Below, in pieces: positions 24,835-33,838 of a stretch of 64,000 nt of DNA. This DNA is from Hoeflea phototrophica DFL-43 (GTDB taxonomy: Bacteria; Pseudomonadota; Alphaproteobacteria; Rhizobiales; Rhizobiaceae): positions 2,861,343 to 2,925,342 of the forward strand of contig NZ_CM002917.1 of assembly GCF_000154705.2 (NCBI RefSeq), written 5' to 3'. Below the pieces are notes generated by a model. That model was given only the letters and a program-made list of their open reading frames with translations. It was not told where the DNA came from and made no database searches. Made by a program: the position numbers and the translations under genes. Positions within the stretch are counted from its first letter, which is position 1. The number at the start of each line of letters is the position of its first letter.

Positions 24835-26106
24835 TCATATGCTTTTGAACAACTGATTTGCGGCAAACACCGCCTTGTAGAAGCCTGCTTGAAGCCGGCC
24901 GGCCCACGCCGGCTCGGCGTCGGTGACGGGCATCGGCAGATCAGCCTCATCGCCACCGGAGAGCAAATCCGCCATCGCCTTGCCGAAGACAGTGCCCGGC
25001 GCAATGCCGCGCCCATTGTAACCGATCGGCGTGTAGAGCCCGTCGGCCAAGCGGTGAATGCGCGGCATGTGCTCGCTGTTCATGGCGATCTGCCCATGCC
25101 AGGCGGTTTCAAATTCAACGGTGCCTAGCGAAGGAAATAGCCGCGCCAATTGACGTCTGGCCCAGCGCTCAGAAAGCCCGCCTTCACCACCGATCGCGGC
25201 CCCCATGGATCCGATGATCAAACGGTCGGCCGCATCACGCCTCAGCGAGAACATGATCTTTCCGGTGTCCCAGATCCCCTGACGTTCGGCAAGGATGTGC
25301 GCCACCCGATCGCCAAGCGGCCGGGTGGCGACCTGGAAATAGTCGATCGGGACAAAGCTTGATGTGAGCCCCGGCCAGAGATCATCGGAATAGGCATTGG
25401 TGGCAAGGACCACCGACTTCGCGGTCACCGTCCCTGCCCCCGTCTCGACCTGCCAGCTCTCCCCATGACGGACGAGTTTTGTCACCGCCGCATCGGTGTG
25501 GATGCGCGCACCGGCCGCCGCAGCTGCCCTGGCAAGCCCCCGCACATAGCCCATCGGATTGAGCGTCCCGGCACGGGCGTCGAGCAGACCACCGAAAAAC
25601 GCCTCCGAGCCGATTTTGGCGCTGGCCTCCTGTTGAGACAGCAGCCGCACCGGCGCCCCGAGCCGCTGCCATTCCTCGGCGCGGCGCGCCAAATCCTTGA
25701 TCCCCGCAGGCGAATGGGCGGCGTGAATGGTGCCGCTGCGGGTCAACTCGCATCGAATCTGATGTCGCTCGATCAATGACATCACATAGGAAGGCGCATC
25801 GCCCAGAAGCTCCACCAGCTGCGCGCCACGCGCCTCACCCAAACGGGCACGCACATCCTGTGGCGGAAGCCACAATCCGGCATTGAGCAGACCGACATTG
25901 CGGCCTGAACCGCCAAAGCCGATTTGCCGGGCTTCCAGCACACAAGCCGACAAGCCCTTTTCGGCGGCATGCAACGCGGTCGACAGCCCCGTATAGCCAC
26001 CTCCGACAATGGCCACATCGACTGTCAGGTCACCACTCATCGGAACGCCAAGATCGGCTTCCTCCGCAGTCTGATCCCACAGCGATAGGATTGAAGCACC
26101 TGCCAT
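24835..26106 (-). CDS. FAD-dependent amine/amino-acid oxidoreductase (DAO family, PuuB/DadA-like)
   Basis: Flavin oxidoreductase of 423 residues. The N-terminus SLWDQTA resembles gamma-glutamylputrescine oxidase (PuuB) proteins, followed by the FAD motif VDVAIVGGGYTGLSTALHAAEKG and GFGGSGRNVG (residues about 30-75). The C-terminal DAO part has GLYTPIGYNGRGIAPGTVFGKAMADLL. Such enzymes oxidise secondary or primary amines or D-amino acids to the imine, reducing oxygen or a quinone. The gene is monocistronic and divergent from the rhodanese gene, with 135 bases between them. Glutamylputrescine, sarcosine-like amines and D-amino acids are all possible substrates. Confidence 0.9.
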   Translation of the reverse strand: MAGASILSLWDQTAEEADLGVPMSGDLTVDVAIVGGGYTGLSTALHAAEKGLSACVLEARQIGFGGSGRNVGLLNAGLWLPPQDVRARLGEARGAQLVELLGDAPSYVMSLIERHQIRCELTRSGTIHAAHSPAGIKDLARRAEEWQRLGAPVRLLSQQEASAKIGSEAFFGGLLDARAGTLNPMGYVRGLARAAAAAGARIHTDAAVTKLVRHGESWQVETGAGTVTAKSVVLATNAYSDDLWPGLTSSFVPIDYFQVATRPLGDRVAHILAERQGIWDTGKIMFSLRRDAADRLIIGSMGAAIGGEGGLSERWARRQLARLFPSLGTVEFETAWHGQIAMNSEHMPRIHRLADGLYTPIGYNGRGIAPGTVFGKAMADLLSGGDEADLPMPVTDAEPAWAGRLQAGFYKAVFAANQLFKSI

Positions 26107-26241
26107 TTGCCTGTTCCAGGATGTTGCCGATTGCCTTCAGCCGGTTCGCAGCCTGCTGTATGCGTCAATCAACTGTTGAACCAAGCGCCTGCTTGCGTCA
26201 ATCATGCGAAACCCGCTCACTCAAGAATGCACAGGAACAAC

Positions 26242-26646
26242 ATGGCCCGAACCATCACCCCTGCCGCAGACCTCGTGGCCGCGGCGCGCGCCCGGATCGA
26301 GGAAATCGAGATCGCCGATGCCATTGCCATGGTCGATGACCCCAATGTGGTGATCGTCGACCTACGCGACGTGCGCGAACGCCAGCGCTCGGGCTTCATC
26401 CCCGGCAGCTTTCACTGTCCCCGCGGCATGGCCGAATTCTGGGTTGATCCGCAGAGCCCCTATTTCAAGGAGGTCTTCGGACAGGACAAGAAGTTCGTCT
26501 TCCATTGCGCCTCGGGCTGGCGCTCGGCACTGACCACGGCAACGCTCAATGACATGGGCTTTCAATCAGCACACATCCGCGAGGGCTTCACAGCCTGGAA
26601 GGATCAGGGCGGCCCGGTCGAGTTCTCGCCCGAAGCGGACCACTGA
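26242..26646 (+). CDS. Single-domain rhodanese-like protein
   Basis: Rhodanese-fold protein of 134 residues. The active-site loop is HCASGWRSA, matching CxxxxR with the persulfide-forming cysteine, preceded by VIVDLRDVRERQRSGFIPGSFHCPRG. The ATG at 26242 was preferred because family similarity begins with ITPAADLVAAARARIEEI. It probably carries sulfane sulfur or acts as a thiosulfate or polysulfide sulfurtransferase in the cytoplasm. It sits between the amine-oxidase gene and the 5-modified-ribose regulon. If methylthioribose is the regulon's substrate, a sulfur-handling protein next door would be fitting, but proximity is the only evidence. Confidence 0.9.
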   Translation: MARTITPAADLVAAARARIEEIEIADAIAMVDDPNVVIVDLRDVRERQRSGFIPGSFHCPRGMAEFWVDPQSPYFKEVFGQDKKFVFHCASGWRSALTTATLNDMGFQSAHIREGFTAWKDQGGPVEFSPEADH

Positions 26647-26670
26647 CCGGCCGGTTGAGCCCAAGCCCTC

Positions 26671-28743
26671 CTAGCGCAGCGCCGCCTCGATGTTTCCGCC
26701 GTCCACGGTGATCACATGCGCGGTTGTGCGCTCGGACCTGGCAAGCGCCACGAAGGCATCCGCCACATGATGGGCTTCGACCTCGGCCTTGAGCAGATTG
26801 CCGGCCATATAGTCGCCCGCCGACACCCCGCGGGCCTCGGCCCGCGACGCAATGAAATCGTCGGTGAGCAAGCCGGAGCGGATGCGGTCCGCATTGACGC
26901 CATTGACCCGGATACCCTCGCCGCCCAGTTCCAGCGCCAGTTGCCGCACCAGAAAGAAGGTCGTTGCCTTGGGCAAGCCGTAGGCGCCAAAGCCCTTGCC
27001 TGGATTGACTGCCTGCTTGGAGACATTGAACAGCATCTGCCCACCGTGTCCCTGGGCTGAAAACACCCGCGATGCTGCACGCGCCATGGCCAGATGCGAA
27101 AAGAAGTTCAGCTCGAAACTTGATCTGAGCACGGCCTCATCAAGCTCAAGCAGATTGCCCTGCACCGCCGCTCCCGCATTGGAAACCAGAACATCAAGCC
27201 CGCCAAAGCGCGCCGCGATCTGCTCGATCGCCCTGTCGGCCGAATCTAGCTTGGTCAGATCCGCAACCACGGCCAGGCAGTTGCTTCCGATCCCAGCCGC
27301 AGCCGCTTCGCAGTTCTTGCGGTTGAAATCGATCAGGGCAATTGCAGCACCCTCGCGCGCAAAGGCTTTCGCGGTCGCAAGCCCGATGGCACCGGCACCG
27401 CCGGTCACCGCAACGATCTGCCCGGCAAAGGGCTTTGCCGCCGCCTTGGCTAGCTTGGCCTGTTCGAGCGACCAGTATTCCATATCGAACAGATCATCCT
27501 CACCGATCGGGAAGAAACCGCCTGCCGCCTCGCCCTGGCACATGACTTCAACTGTCTGTTCGGCGATATCAGCGGCAGCAGCGGCCGCTCCCGCATCCTT
27601 GCCGATCCCCACGATGCCAAGGCCTTCGATCCAGGCCACGCAAGGATGCGGCTCGAGCATGATCTTGATGCCACCAACCCGCGCGTTCTGTCTTTCGAAC
27701 ATCGCGCGGTACGTGTCGGCATAGGCCGCGACTTTCTCTGAGATTGCCGGCCCGCCCCTTGCAAGGTCATCCTTTGCCAGCACCAGCATGCGCCCCTTGG
27801 TGCGGATGACGTGATCAGGTGACGCAACCCCGCGTGTGGCCAGAACGCTGAGATCATCACGTCCGAGAAACGCGTCGATATCGGGACTGCTGCGCAGATC
27901 CATCACCACCGGCCGGGCTGGCCCGGCATGGTGATCGCCGCGCACCCGGTCGATGGCCCCGCGCAGCATCGGCAACACATGGGCGGCATTGGCGACATCA
28001 CTGGCCACCCGGTTGCGATTGACCGTGGTCTGGAAGCGGCGGCCATTGCTCTGCGCGGCCAGCCAGTCCTCGACGATATTGGTGTGCTCGATCACCCGCT
28101 CATAGCTATGGCGCGCGGTATCACCAAAGGTGAAATGGCCGTGCTTGAGCAGGATCATCCCTTCCACATCGGGATTGGCGTCAAACACCTCGGCCGCCTT
28201 CTTGGCCAGCGCGAAGCCCGGCATGATGTAAGGCACCACCGCAAGCCGGTTGCCGAAGATCTCGGCGATCACCGCCTCGGCGTTTGGCAGATTGGCCAGC
28301 GCCAGGAACGCCGTGGCATGGGTATGGTCGACGAAAATGTGCGGCAGAAAGGCGTGCAGCAGGGTTTCCACAGACGGATTGGGCGCGCCGGAATCCAGCA
28401 GGTTCGAGCGCTGCAGATTGACCATGTCCTCATCGCTCAGTGACCCGAGGCTGCGCATTTCCAAGAGCGGGTCCAGCCGGACACCCGGAAGCCCGGGTGC
28501 TTCCAGCGTATCGAGATCCCATCCGCTGCCTTTGACATGCAGCACACGCTGCTTGACACCGAACAGGTCCTCGCGCTCGGTCTTCACCGACGTATTGCCG
28601 CCACCATGCATGACGAGATCCGGATCCGCGCCGATCAAACGCGAGGAATAGACCCGAAGCGCGAGCGTCTGATCCGCCGGGTGATTGCCCGCCGCACGCA
28701 CCCGTGCATCCGCTTCCTTGTCATTCCATCTGTTTTGACGCAT
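26671..28743 (-). CDS. Bifunctional class II aldolase / short-chain dehydrogenase (RhaD-SDR type)
   Basis: Cytoplasmic fusion of 690 residues. The N-terminal class II aldolase domain (about 1-430) has the phosphate-binding MHGGGNTSVK and metal ligands DHTHAT (H140, H142) with KHGHFTFG (H201). The C-terminal SDR domain (about 440-690) has TGGAGAIG at 447-454, NAG at 522, Ser575 and YGLPK (Y588, K592). Close relatives split rhamnulose 1-phosphate into DHAP and lactaldehyde and oxidise the aldehyde. No rhamnose isomerase or kinase is present; MtnK and MtnA are. The likely substrate is therefore 5-methylthioribulose or 5-deoxyribulose 1-phosphate (inference). AGGAG precedes the ATG at 28743; the operator at 28773-28805 overlaps its promoter. 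Confidence 0.9.
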   Translation of the reverse strand: MRQNRWNDKEADARVRAAGNHPADQTLALRVYSSRLIGADPDLVMHGGGNTSVKTEREDLFGVKQRVLHVKGSGWDLDTLEAPGLPGVRLDPLLEMRSLGSLSDEDMVNLQRSNLLDSGAPNPSVETLLHAFLPHIFVDHTHATAFLALANLPNAEAVIAEIFGNRLAVVPYIMPGFALAKKAAEVFDANPDVEGMILLKHGHFTFGDTARHSYERVIEHTNIVEDWLAAQSNGRRFQTTVNRNRVASDVANAAHVLPMLRGAIDRVRGDHHAGPARPVVMDLRSSPDIDAFLGRDDLSVLATRGVASPDHVIRTKGRMLVLAKDDLARGGPAISEKVAAYADTYRAMFERQNARVGGIKIMLEPHPCVAWIEGLGIVGIGKDAGAAAAAADIAEQTVEVMCQGEAAGGFFPIGEDDLFDMEYWSLEQAKLAKAAAKPFAGQIVAVTGGAGAIGLATAKAFAREGAAIALIDFNRKNCEAAAAGIGSNCLAVVADLTKLDSADRAIEQIAARFGGLDVLVSNAGAAVQGNLLELDEAVLRSSFELNFFSHLAMARAASRVFSAQGHGGQMLFNVSKQAVNPGKGFGAYGLPKATTFFLVRQLALELGGEGIRVNGVNADRIRSGLLTDDFIASRAEARGVSAGDYMAGNLLKAEVEAHHVADAFVALARSERTTAHVITVDGGNIEAALR

Positions 28744-28772
28744 TACCGACTCCTGCCTCTGTGAATGGGGCT

Positions 28773-28805
28773 CATTTGACAAAAGTCATATGTTATTGTC
28801 AAATG
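28773..28805. promoter_or_regulatory. Perfect palindromic operator between aldolase and SorC-type regulator genes
   Basis: Arms CATTTGACAA (28773-28782) and TTGTCAAATG (28796-28805) are perfect inverted repeats around a 13-base centre containing CATATG. The site is 30 bases from the aldolase start and 25 bases from the regulator start, as expected for shared control and autoregulation. Closely related sequences occur at 32244-32272 and 39274-39304. Candidate binding site of the SorC-type protein encoded at 28830. Confidence 0.75.
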
Positions 28806-28829
28806 TATATTTAGCAATGATGGGATGCA

Positions 28830-29801
28830 ATGCCGCAAAACTCGACCAGGCGCTCCACCAAACAGATCAGCGGCGAGGACATCGTCGTCGAAACCGCGTG
28901 GCTTTACTACCAGGACGGACTGAACCAGAGCGATATTGCCAGCCGCCTGCAGGTCTCCCGGGCCACCGTGGTCAACTACCTTCAGGAAGCCCGCGAGCGC
29001 GGTTACATTCACACCAAACTGTCACCTGAAGCCTTCAACACCCACCGTGCCGCGGTGGCGCTGTGTGAGCGCTACGGCCTCAAGGCAGCCTATATCATGC
29101 CAGACGGCACAGGCGGCATGGATGGCCAGGCAAGCCGCATCATCCGCGGCGCGGCTGACTGGCTGCCGAGCCTGCTTGAACCCGGCGACCGGTTGGGCGT
29201 GGCCTGGGGCAAGACGATCTATGATGTCGCCGAACAGCTTGAGCAGACGGTCATTGCCGATCTTACCGTGATGCAGCTGGTTGGCTCGATGGCCACGCCC
29301 TATGGCTTTTCGGCCGATGTCTGCTCCTCCAACGTGGCGCGGAAATTTTCCGCCAAATGCATCAACCTGCACGTGCCCGCGATCCTAAGCTCGGCTCAGA
29401 TTGCCGCCACACTGCGGGCCGAAACCCTGATCGCAAATCAGCTCGACGCCATCAGCCATTGCAACAAGACACTGTTCGCCGTGGGATCCTGCCTGCCCGA
29501 CAGCCATGTCGCGTCCAGCGGTGTGGCAACCCAGAAGGAACTCCAGGACTACATTGCCAAAGGTGCCGTAGGCGTGTTGTGCGGGCGCTTCATCGATGCC
29601 AACGGCGATCCGGTGAGCGGGCCACTCGACGACCGCATGATGGGCATTGAACTCGACATGCTGCGTCACCGCGACATGGGCATTCTCGTTTCGATCGGAG
29701 CGGACCGGGTGCCGGCGGCCGTCGCAGCACTCAAGGGCGGCTACGCCACCCATGTGGTCACCAATCAAAGCTGCGCCGCGGCGATGATGGAACTTGGCTG
29801 A
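28830..29801 (+). CDS. SorC/DeoR-type sugar-binding transcriptional regulator
   Basis: Regulator of 323 residues. The N-terminal helix-turn-helix is visible as LYYQDGLNQSDIASRLQVSRATVVNYLQEARERG (about residues 26-60). The rest is a SorC-type effector domain related to sugar-phosphate isomerases, with GDRLGVAWGKTIYDVAEQL and GAVGVLCGRFIDANGDPV. These proteins bind phosphorylated sugars and release, or re-orient on, palindromic operators. It is divergent from the aldolase gene and convergent with mtnA. The perfect palindrome in its promoter and two related sites before the importer and transketolase operons make it the likely master regulator of the 26.7-39.3 kb gene set. The inducer may be a 5-modified ribulose 1-phosphate (inference). 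Confidence 0.93.
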   Translation: MPQNSTRRSTKQISGEDIVVETAWLYYQDGLNQSDIASRLQVSRATVVNYLQEARERGYIHTKLSPEAFNTHRAAVALCERYGLKAAYIMPDGTGGMDGQASRIIRGAADWLPSLLEPGDRLGVAWGKTIYDVAEQLEQTVIADLTVMQLVGSMATPYGFSADVCSSNVARKFSAKCINLHVPAILSSAQIAATLRAETLIANQLDAISHCNKTLFAVGSCLPDSHVASSGVATQKELQDYIAKGAVGVLCGRFIDANGDPVSGPLDDRMMGIELDMLRHRDMGILVSIGADRVPAAVAALKGGYATHVVTNQSCAAAMMELG

Positions 29802-29813
29802 ACCCGGCAAACC

Positions 29814-30917
29814 TCACGCAGCGCTGCGGCGCTCGGGAAACAGCCCCAGAAGACCCTCACGGCTCGCCTCGGCGACACCCCGCTCGGTGATCAGACCGGT
29901 GACCAGCCTTGCCGGCGTCACATCAAAAGCCGGATTGCCACCCGGTGTCCCGTCAGGGGAAATCTGCACCGAAGTGACGCTACCGTTGTCAAGCCGCCCG
30001 AAAACATGCGTCACCTCGCGGTCGTCACGTTCCTCGATCGGAATCTCGCGAACACCGTCCTCCACGGTCCAGTCAATGGTTGAGGATGGCAGCGCCACAT
30101 AGAACGGCACATCATTGTCCTGCGCGGCGAGCGCCTTCAGATAGGTGCCGATCTTGTTGCAAACATCGCCCAGTGCCGTGGTGCGGTCGGTGCCCACGAT
30201 CACCATGTCGACCTGACCATGCTGCATCAGATGCCCGCCGGCATTATCGGTCAGCAAGTGATGCGGAATGCCATGGCTGTTCATTTCCCAGGCCGTCAGT
30301 TGCGCACCCTGATTGCGCGGGCGGGTTTCATCGACCCAGACATGGATCGGAATGCCGGCTTGAACCGCATGATACATCGGCGAAGTCGCGGTCCCCCAAT
30401 CCACCGTGGCAAGCCAGCCGGCATTGCAATGGGTGAGAATATTGACCGGCTCGCCCGGCTTCTTGGTCGCTGCAATCTGTTTGACCAGATCCAGCCCGTG
30501 AACACCGATCATGCGGTTGGTCTCGACGTCAGCGTCGCAGATCTCGGCTGCCTTGCGAAAAGCCACAGCGGCGCGTTCACCCTCGGACAGCGGCGCCAGC
30601 ACCTGACGCATTTCTTCAAGCGCCCAGCGCAGGTTGATCGCAGTCGGCCGGGTCTCATGCAAAAGCTCCCAGGCGGCGTCGAGAGCAGCGTCAGATGCAT
30701 TGCGATGCATTTCCATTGCAATGCCATAGGCCGCAGTCGCACCGATCAATGGCGCGCCACGCACCCACATGTCGCGAATGGCGGTGGCGAATTCATCGAG
30801 GCTCTCGATCTCGACCACCCGGAACTCGTGCGGCAACCAGCGCTGGTCGATGATCCTGACCCGTCCGGCCTCGCCATCAAACCAGATCGACCGGTAATGT
30901 GTGTCACCAACCTTCAT
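29814..30917 (-). CDS. mtnA: S-methyl-5-thioribose-1-phosphate isomerase
   Basis: Isomerase of 367 residues converting 5-methylthioribose 1-phosphate (or 5-deoxyribose 1-phosphate) to the ribulose 1-phosphate. The catalytic cysteine (C164 in [11 protein letters not shown]) and aspartate (D244 in [19 protein letters not shown]) are present, with the family motif [16 protein letters not shown] near residue 50. The start at 30917 overlaps the mtnK stop by four bases (ATGA), although the frame is open further upstream. MtnA is related to eIF2B subunits and ribose-1,5-bisphosphate isomerases, but the partner kinase supports an MtnA role. No MtnB, MtnC or MtnD is in the window, so its product probably goes to the aldolase or the RLP. 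Confidence 0.94.
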   Translation of the reverse strand: MKVGDTHYRSIWFDGEAGRVRIIDQRWLPHEFRVVEIESLDEFATAIRDMWVRGAPLIGATAAYGIAMEMHRNASDAALDAAWELLHETRPTAINLRWALEEMRQVLAPLSEGERAAVAFRKAAEICDADVETNRMIGVHGLDLVKQIAATKKPGEPVNILTHCNAGWLATVDWGTATSPMYHAVQAGIPIHVWVDETRPRNQGAQLTAWEMNSHGIPHHLLTDNAGGHLMQHGQVDMVIVGTDRTTALGDVCNKIGTYLKALAAQDNDVPFYVALPSSTIDWTVEDGVREIPIEERDDREVTHVFGRLDNGSVTSVQISPDGTPGGNPAFDVTPARLVTGLITERGVAEASREGLLGLFPERRSAA

Positions 30918-32182
30918 GTCTTGCCTCCGCATTCCGTCTGCCGCGCCGTTGCGATCACCGCATCCATTCCAGTCAACCGGTTCCTGTTCATCACCAGCAA
31001 TTGTCCGAGCTCGAGGCATTTGGCCTCGCATTTGGCCCGCAGGTCCTCATCCTCGATCGTATCAAGCTCGGCAACGTGTGCGAGCCCCAGGATCCGCCTG
31101 TGCATCTCGATCCCGGCAAAGCCGACGAGATCCCGGAAGATCTCCCCCAAAAGCTGCTGCGCCGCCGCCTCAGAGGCAAACTCATGCCCCTGGTCCTCGT
31201 AGAGCGATTTCGGGTAGAGAATGCCGGTCCGCTCGGTTCGCCACAGCCGCAGGAACTCCGCGCAATAGACCGACCATGTCTCCTCGATCACCGACAGGAG
31301 CCAGTTCTGGTAGTCCTTGCAGGCCGCCTCGTCGGCGATGTGAGCAGGCATTGCGTGATAGGCCATCAGATAGTTGCCGATCAGCATGCCGATATCAAAG
31401 CCGAAGGGGCCGTAGAACGCGAATTCGGGATCAATCACCCGCGCTTCATTGCCCGTCACCATGATCGACCCGGCATGCAGATCGCCATGACACATGGTCT
31501 CCCCGCGCGATGTGAACGCCCGCTTCATATGCTGGACTTCCACCTTCAGCGCCTGGTCGGCCCGCAACTGCGCCACAACAGCGTCCAGCTGCGGGGTGGT
31601 GTGGCGGTTCATCTCCGCGTCAAAATAGGGATCGGTGAAAACCAGCGCTTCAGTAATGTCGCACAGCTCGACATTGCCTGCGAACAGCGCGGTATCGGCC
31701 TTCTTGTCCGGGGCCGCCATCGACAGATCCGAACCACGGAACGCGGTGCGCGCGGCAAACAAGCCAAGCCGCTGTGCCAGGCCCTCAACCTTGAGACCCT
31801 GCATGGTCTGTTGCCGCAGAATGATGTGCGGCTGCAGGCGCTCCATGATGATCAGCGCCTGGTCTTCATTGAAATAGAGAACCTCCGGAACGCTGCCCGG
31901 ATCACGGGCTTCCTGCCGGGTCAAGGCGTGATATTCAAAGAAGGCGCGCTTGAGCGGCAGCGGCCAGCTGTCACCCACAAGGCGCACATAAGGCAGCGCC
32001 TGCTTGACGATCACACTGCCCGCTTCACCCTCGACAATGAAGACCAGATTGAGATTGCCGTCACCAACCTCGCGCACCGACCAGCTCTCCGGGCTAGCGC
32101 CGACCGCTTGCTTCATGACATCGAGAGCCCCCAGGCGAACGCCAAGGGTTTCCGGCGACAAGGCTTTGTATTCGCTATTCAA
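30914..32182 (-). CDS. mtnK: S-methyl-5-thioribose kinase
   Basis: Kinase of 422 residues phosphorylating C1 of 5-methylthioribose (family members also accept 5-deoxyribose). It has an aminoglycoside-phosphotransferase fold: an N-lobe with [15 protein letters not shown] and [12 protein letters not shown], the catalytic loop [13 protein letters not shown], and the MtnK-specific metal site [19 protein letters not shown]. The TTG at 32182 is the likely start, with GGGAGG six bases upstream; an ATG at 32203 would place the ribosome-binding site inside the gene. It is co-transcribed with mtnA and divergent from the ribose-type importer, with the shared operator between them. The need for a kinase, not MTA phosphorylase, fits a free pentose taken up from outside. 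Confidence 0.94.
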   Translation of the reverse strand: MNSEYKALSPETLGVRLGALDVMKQAVGASPESWSVREVGDGNLNLVFIVEGEAGSVIVKQALPYVRLVGDSWPLPLKRAFFEYHALTRQEARDPGSVPEVLYFNEDQALIIMERLQPHIILRQQTMQGLKVEGLAQRLGLFAARTAFRGSDLSMAAPDKKADTALFAGNVELCDITEALVFTDPYFDAEMNRHTTPQLDAVVAQLRADQALKVEVQHMKRAFTSRGETMCHGDLHAGSIMVTGNEARVIDPEFAFYGPFGFDIGMLIGNYLMAYHAMPAHIADEAACKDYQNWLLSVIEETWSVYCAEFLRLWRTERTGILYPKSLYEDQGHEFASEAAAQQLLGEIFRDLVGFAGIEMHRRILGLAHVAELDTIEDEDLRAKCEAKCLELGQLLVMNRNRLTGMDAVIATARQTECGGKT

Positions 32183-32243
32183 TTGAGACCTCCCGACGGG
32201 CATTCACGACCCTATTGAAGACCAGCCTAAAGCCCATTTCACT

Positions 32244-32272
32244 CATTTGTCAATATGTGTTGACTTTTGTCA
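32244..32272. promoter_or_regulatory. Second copy of the SorC-type operator, before the importer and mtnKA
   Basis: Sequence CATTTGTCAATA, then five bases, then TGACTTTTGTCA. Written in the same direction, the 28773-28805 site matches it at 11 of 12 bases on the left and all 12 on the right. It is 34 bases upstream of the ATPase start at 32306 and about 60 bases from the mtnK start. A TTGACT at 32260 could be the -35 element of the importer promoter, inside the operator. Confidence 0.7.
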
Positions 32273-32305
32273 CTACTGCTGTTTTCATCCTCATGGGAGG
32301 ACTGA

Positions 32306-33838
32306 ATGGCCGAAACTCTTTGCGATCTGCTGGGTGTGGAAAAATCCTTTGGCGACAATCGCGTCCTCAAGGGTCTCAACCTGTCCCTGCCCGCAGGAGC
32401 CGTTACCGTGCTCATGGGGGCAAATGGCGCAGGCAAATCCACTCTGGTCAAGATCCTCAGTGGCGTCCACGCTCTCGATGCAGGATCGGTAAGCCTGCTC
32501 GGCAAGCCGTTTCAGCCTTCAAGCCCCGCCGAAGCCATCCGCGCCGGTGTTGTCACGGTCCACCAGAACATCAATGATGGCGTGATACCCGATCTCGACG
32601 TCGCCTCGAACCTGCTCATTGACCGCATGGCTGAGCCTGGCTACGGATTTCTGCTCAGGCGCCGTCAGAACTATGCCGACGCCGAACGGATTGCCAGCCA
32701 GATGGGCCTCCATCTCAATGTGCGCCAGCCGGTCTCCGAACTGGGAATTGCCGACCGGCAATTGATCGCCATTGCCCGCGCCATGGCGCACGATCCGCAA
32801 CTGCTCATTCTTGATGAACCGACCTCCTCGCTCTCCGCCTCGGAGGCCGAACGCCTGTTTGCCCTGATAGAGCGGCTTTCAGAGCGTGGCGTCGCCGTGC
32901 TCTACATCTCCCACCGCATGTCCGATATCCGCCGCATCGCGGACCGCATCGTCTCCATGCGCGACGGCGAGATTTCCGGTGTGTTTGAGGGCGATCAGCT
33001 CGACTATGAAGGCGCCGTCAATGCCATGCTCGGCCACCGCATGACCGATGTCGACATCAACATCGGCACGCGCGGCAGGAAGGTGCTGCAGATCAGCAAA
33101 ATGCAATTGCTGCCCGGCAGCCGTCCGTTCGATTTTGACCTGTCGGAGAATGAAGTTGTCGCTGTCACCGGCCTTCTCGGCAGTGGCAAGACCGCCCTCG
33201 CCCGATGCCTGTTCGGCCTCGACAAGCCCGCCGGCGGCAGCATTCGGATCGATGGCCGGAACTATGCTCCAGCCAGCCCGCAGGCCGCCATCGCCAGCGG
33301 CATCTTCATGTCGCCCAAGGACCGCGCCAACAACGCCGTGATCACCGATTTCAACCTGACCCGCAACATCACCCTGCCGTTCATGTCACGTTATTCGCGT
33401 TTCTCCTTCGTCAACCGGGGCAAGGAACGGGACACGGCGAAGCGGATGATCAAATCCCTCTCGGTGGTCTGCCAGAGCGAAGCCGACGGGATCAACACGC
33501 TCTCAGGCGGCAACCAGCAGAAGGTGATGCTGGCCAGATGGCTGGCCGAGGAATGCCGCCTCTTGTTGCTCGATGAGCCGTTTCAGGGCGTCGACATTCG
33601 CGCCCGCCGCGACATTGGCCACAAGATCCGCGAAACATCGACCAACCGCGCGACACTTGTCTTCGTCTCCGAACTCGACGAGGCGCTCGAGGTGGCAGAC
33701 CGGATCGTGGTCATGACCGAACATTCGATCTCCGCCGAATTTGAAAACACAAATGTCGATCTCAACGAGATCCTCACAGCAGTAACCGGGTCCGCGCCGG
33801 AACAAGACGGCCAACCCTCAGAGGCAGCATACGTATGA
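32306..33838 (+). CDS. Ribose-type ABC importer, double ATPase subunit (RbsA-like)
   Basis: Cytoplasmic ATPase of 510 residues with two ABC domains, as in RbsA/XylG proteins. Domain 1 has Walker A GANGAGKST near residue 37 and LLILDEPTSSLSASEAE. Domain 2 has the usual degenerate GLLGSGKTALA and a full signature LSGGNQQKVMLA with LLLLDEPFQGVD. GGGAGG lies five bases before the ATG. First gene of a three-gene plus-strand operon (ATPase, permease, binding protein), divergent from mtnK. The family imports pentoses, hexoses and nucleosides. The location and shared operator point to a 5-modified ribose as substrate. Confidence 0.94.
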   Translation: MAETLCDLLGVEKSFGDNRVLKGLNLSLPAGAVTVLMGANGAGKSTLVKILSGVHALDAGSVSLLGKPFQPSSPAEAIRAGVVTVHQNINDGVIPDLDVASNLLIDRMAEPGYGFLLRRRQNYADAERIASQMGLHLNVRQPVSELGIADRQLIAIARAMAHDPQLLILDEPTSSLSASEAERLFALIERLSERGVAVLYISHRMSDIRRIADRIVSMRDGEISGVFEGDQLDYEGAVNAMLGHRMTDVDINIGTRGRKVLQISKMQLLPGSRPFDFDLSENEVVAVTGLLGSGKTALARCLFGLDKPAGGSIRIDGRNYAPASPQAAIASGIFMSPKDRANNAVITDFNLTRNITLPFMSRYSRFSFVNRGKERDTAKRMIKSLSVVCQSEADGINTLSGGNQQKVMLARWLAEECRLLLLDEPFQGVDIRARRDIGHKIRETSTNRATLVFVSELDEALEVADRIVVMTEHSISAEFENTNVDLNEILTAVTGSAPEQDGQPSEAAYV

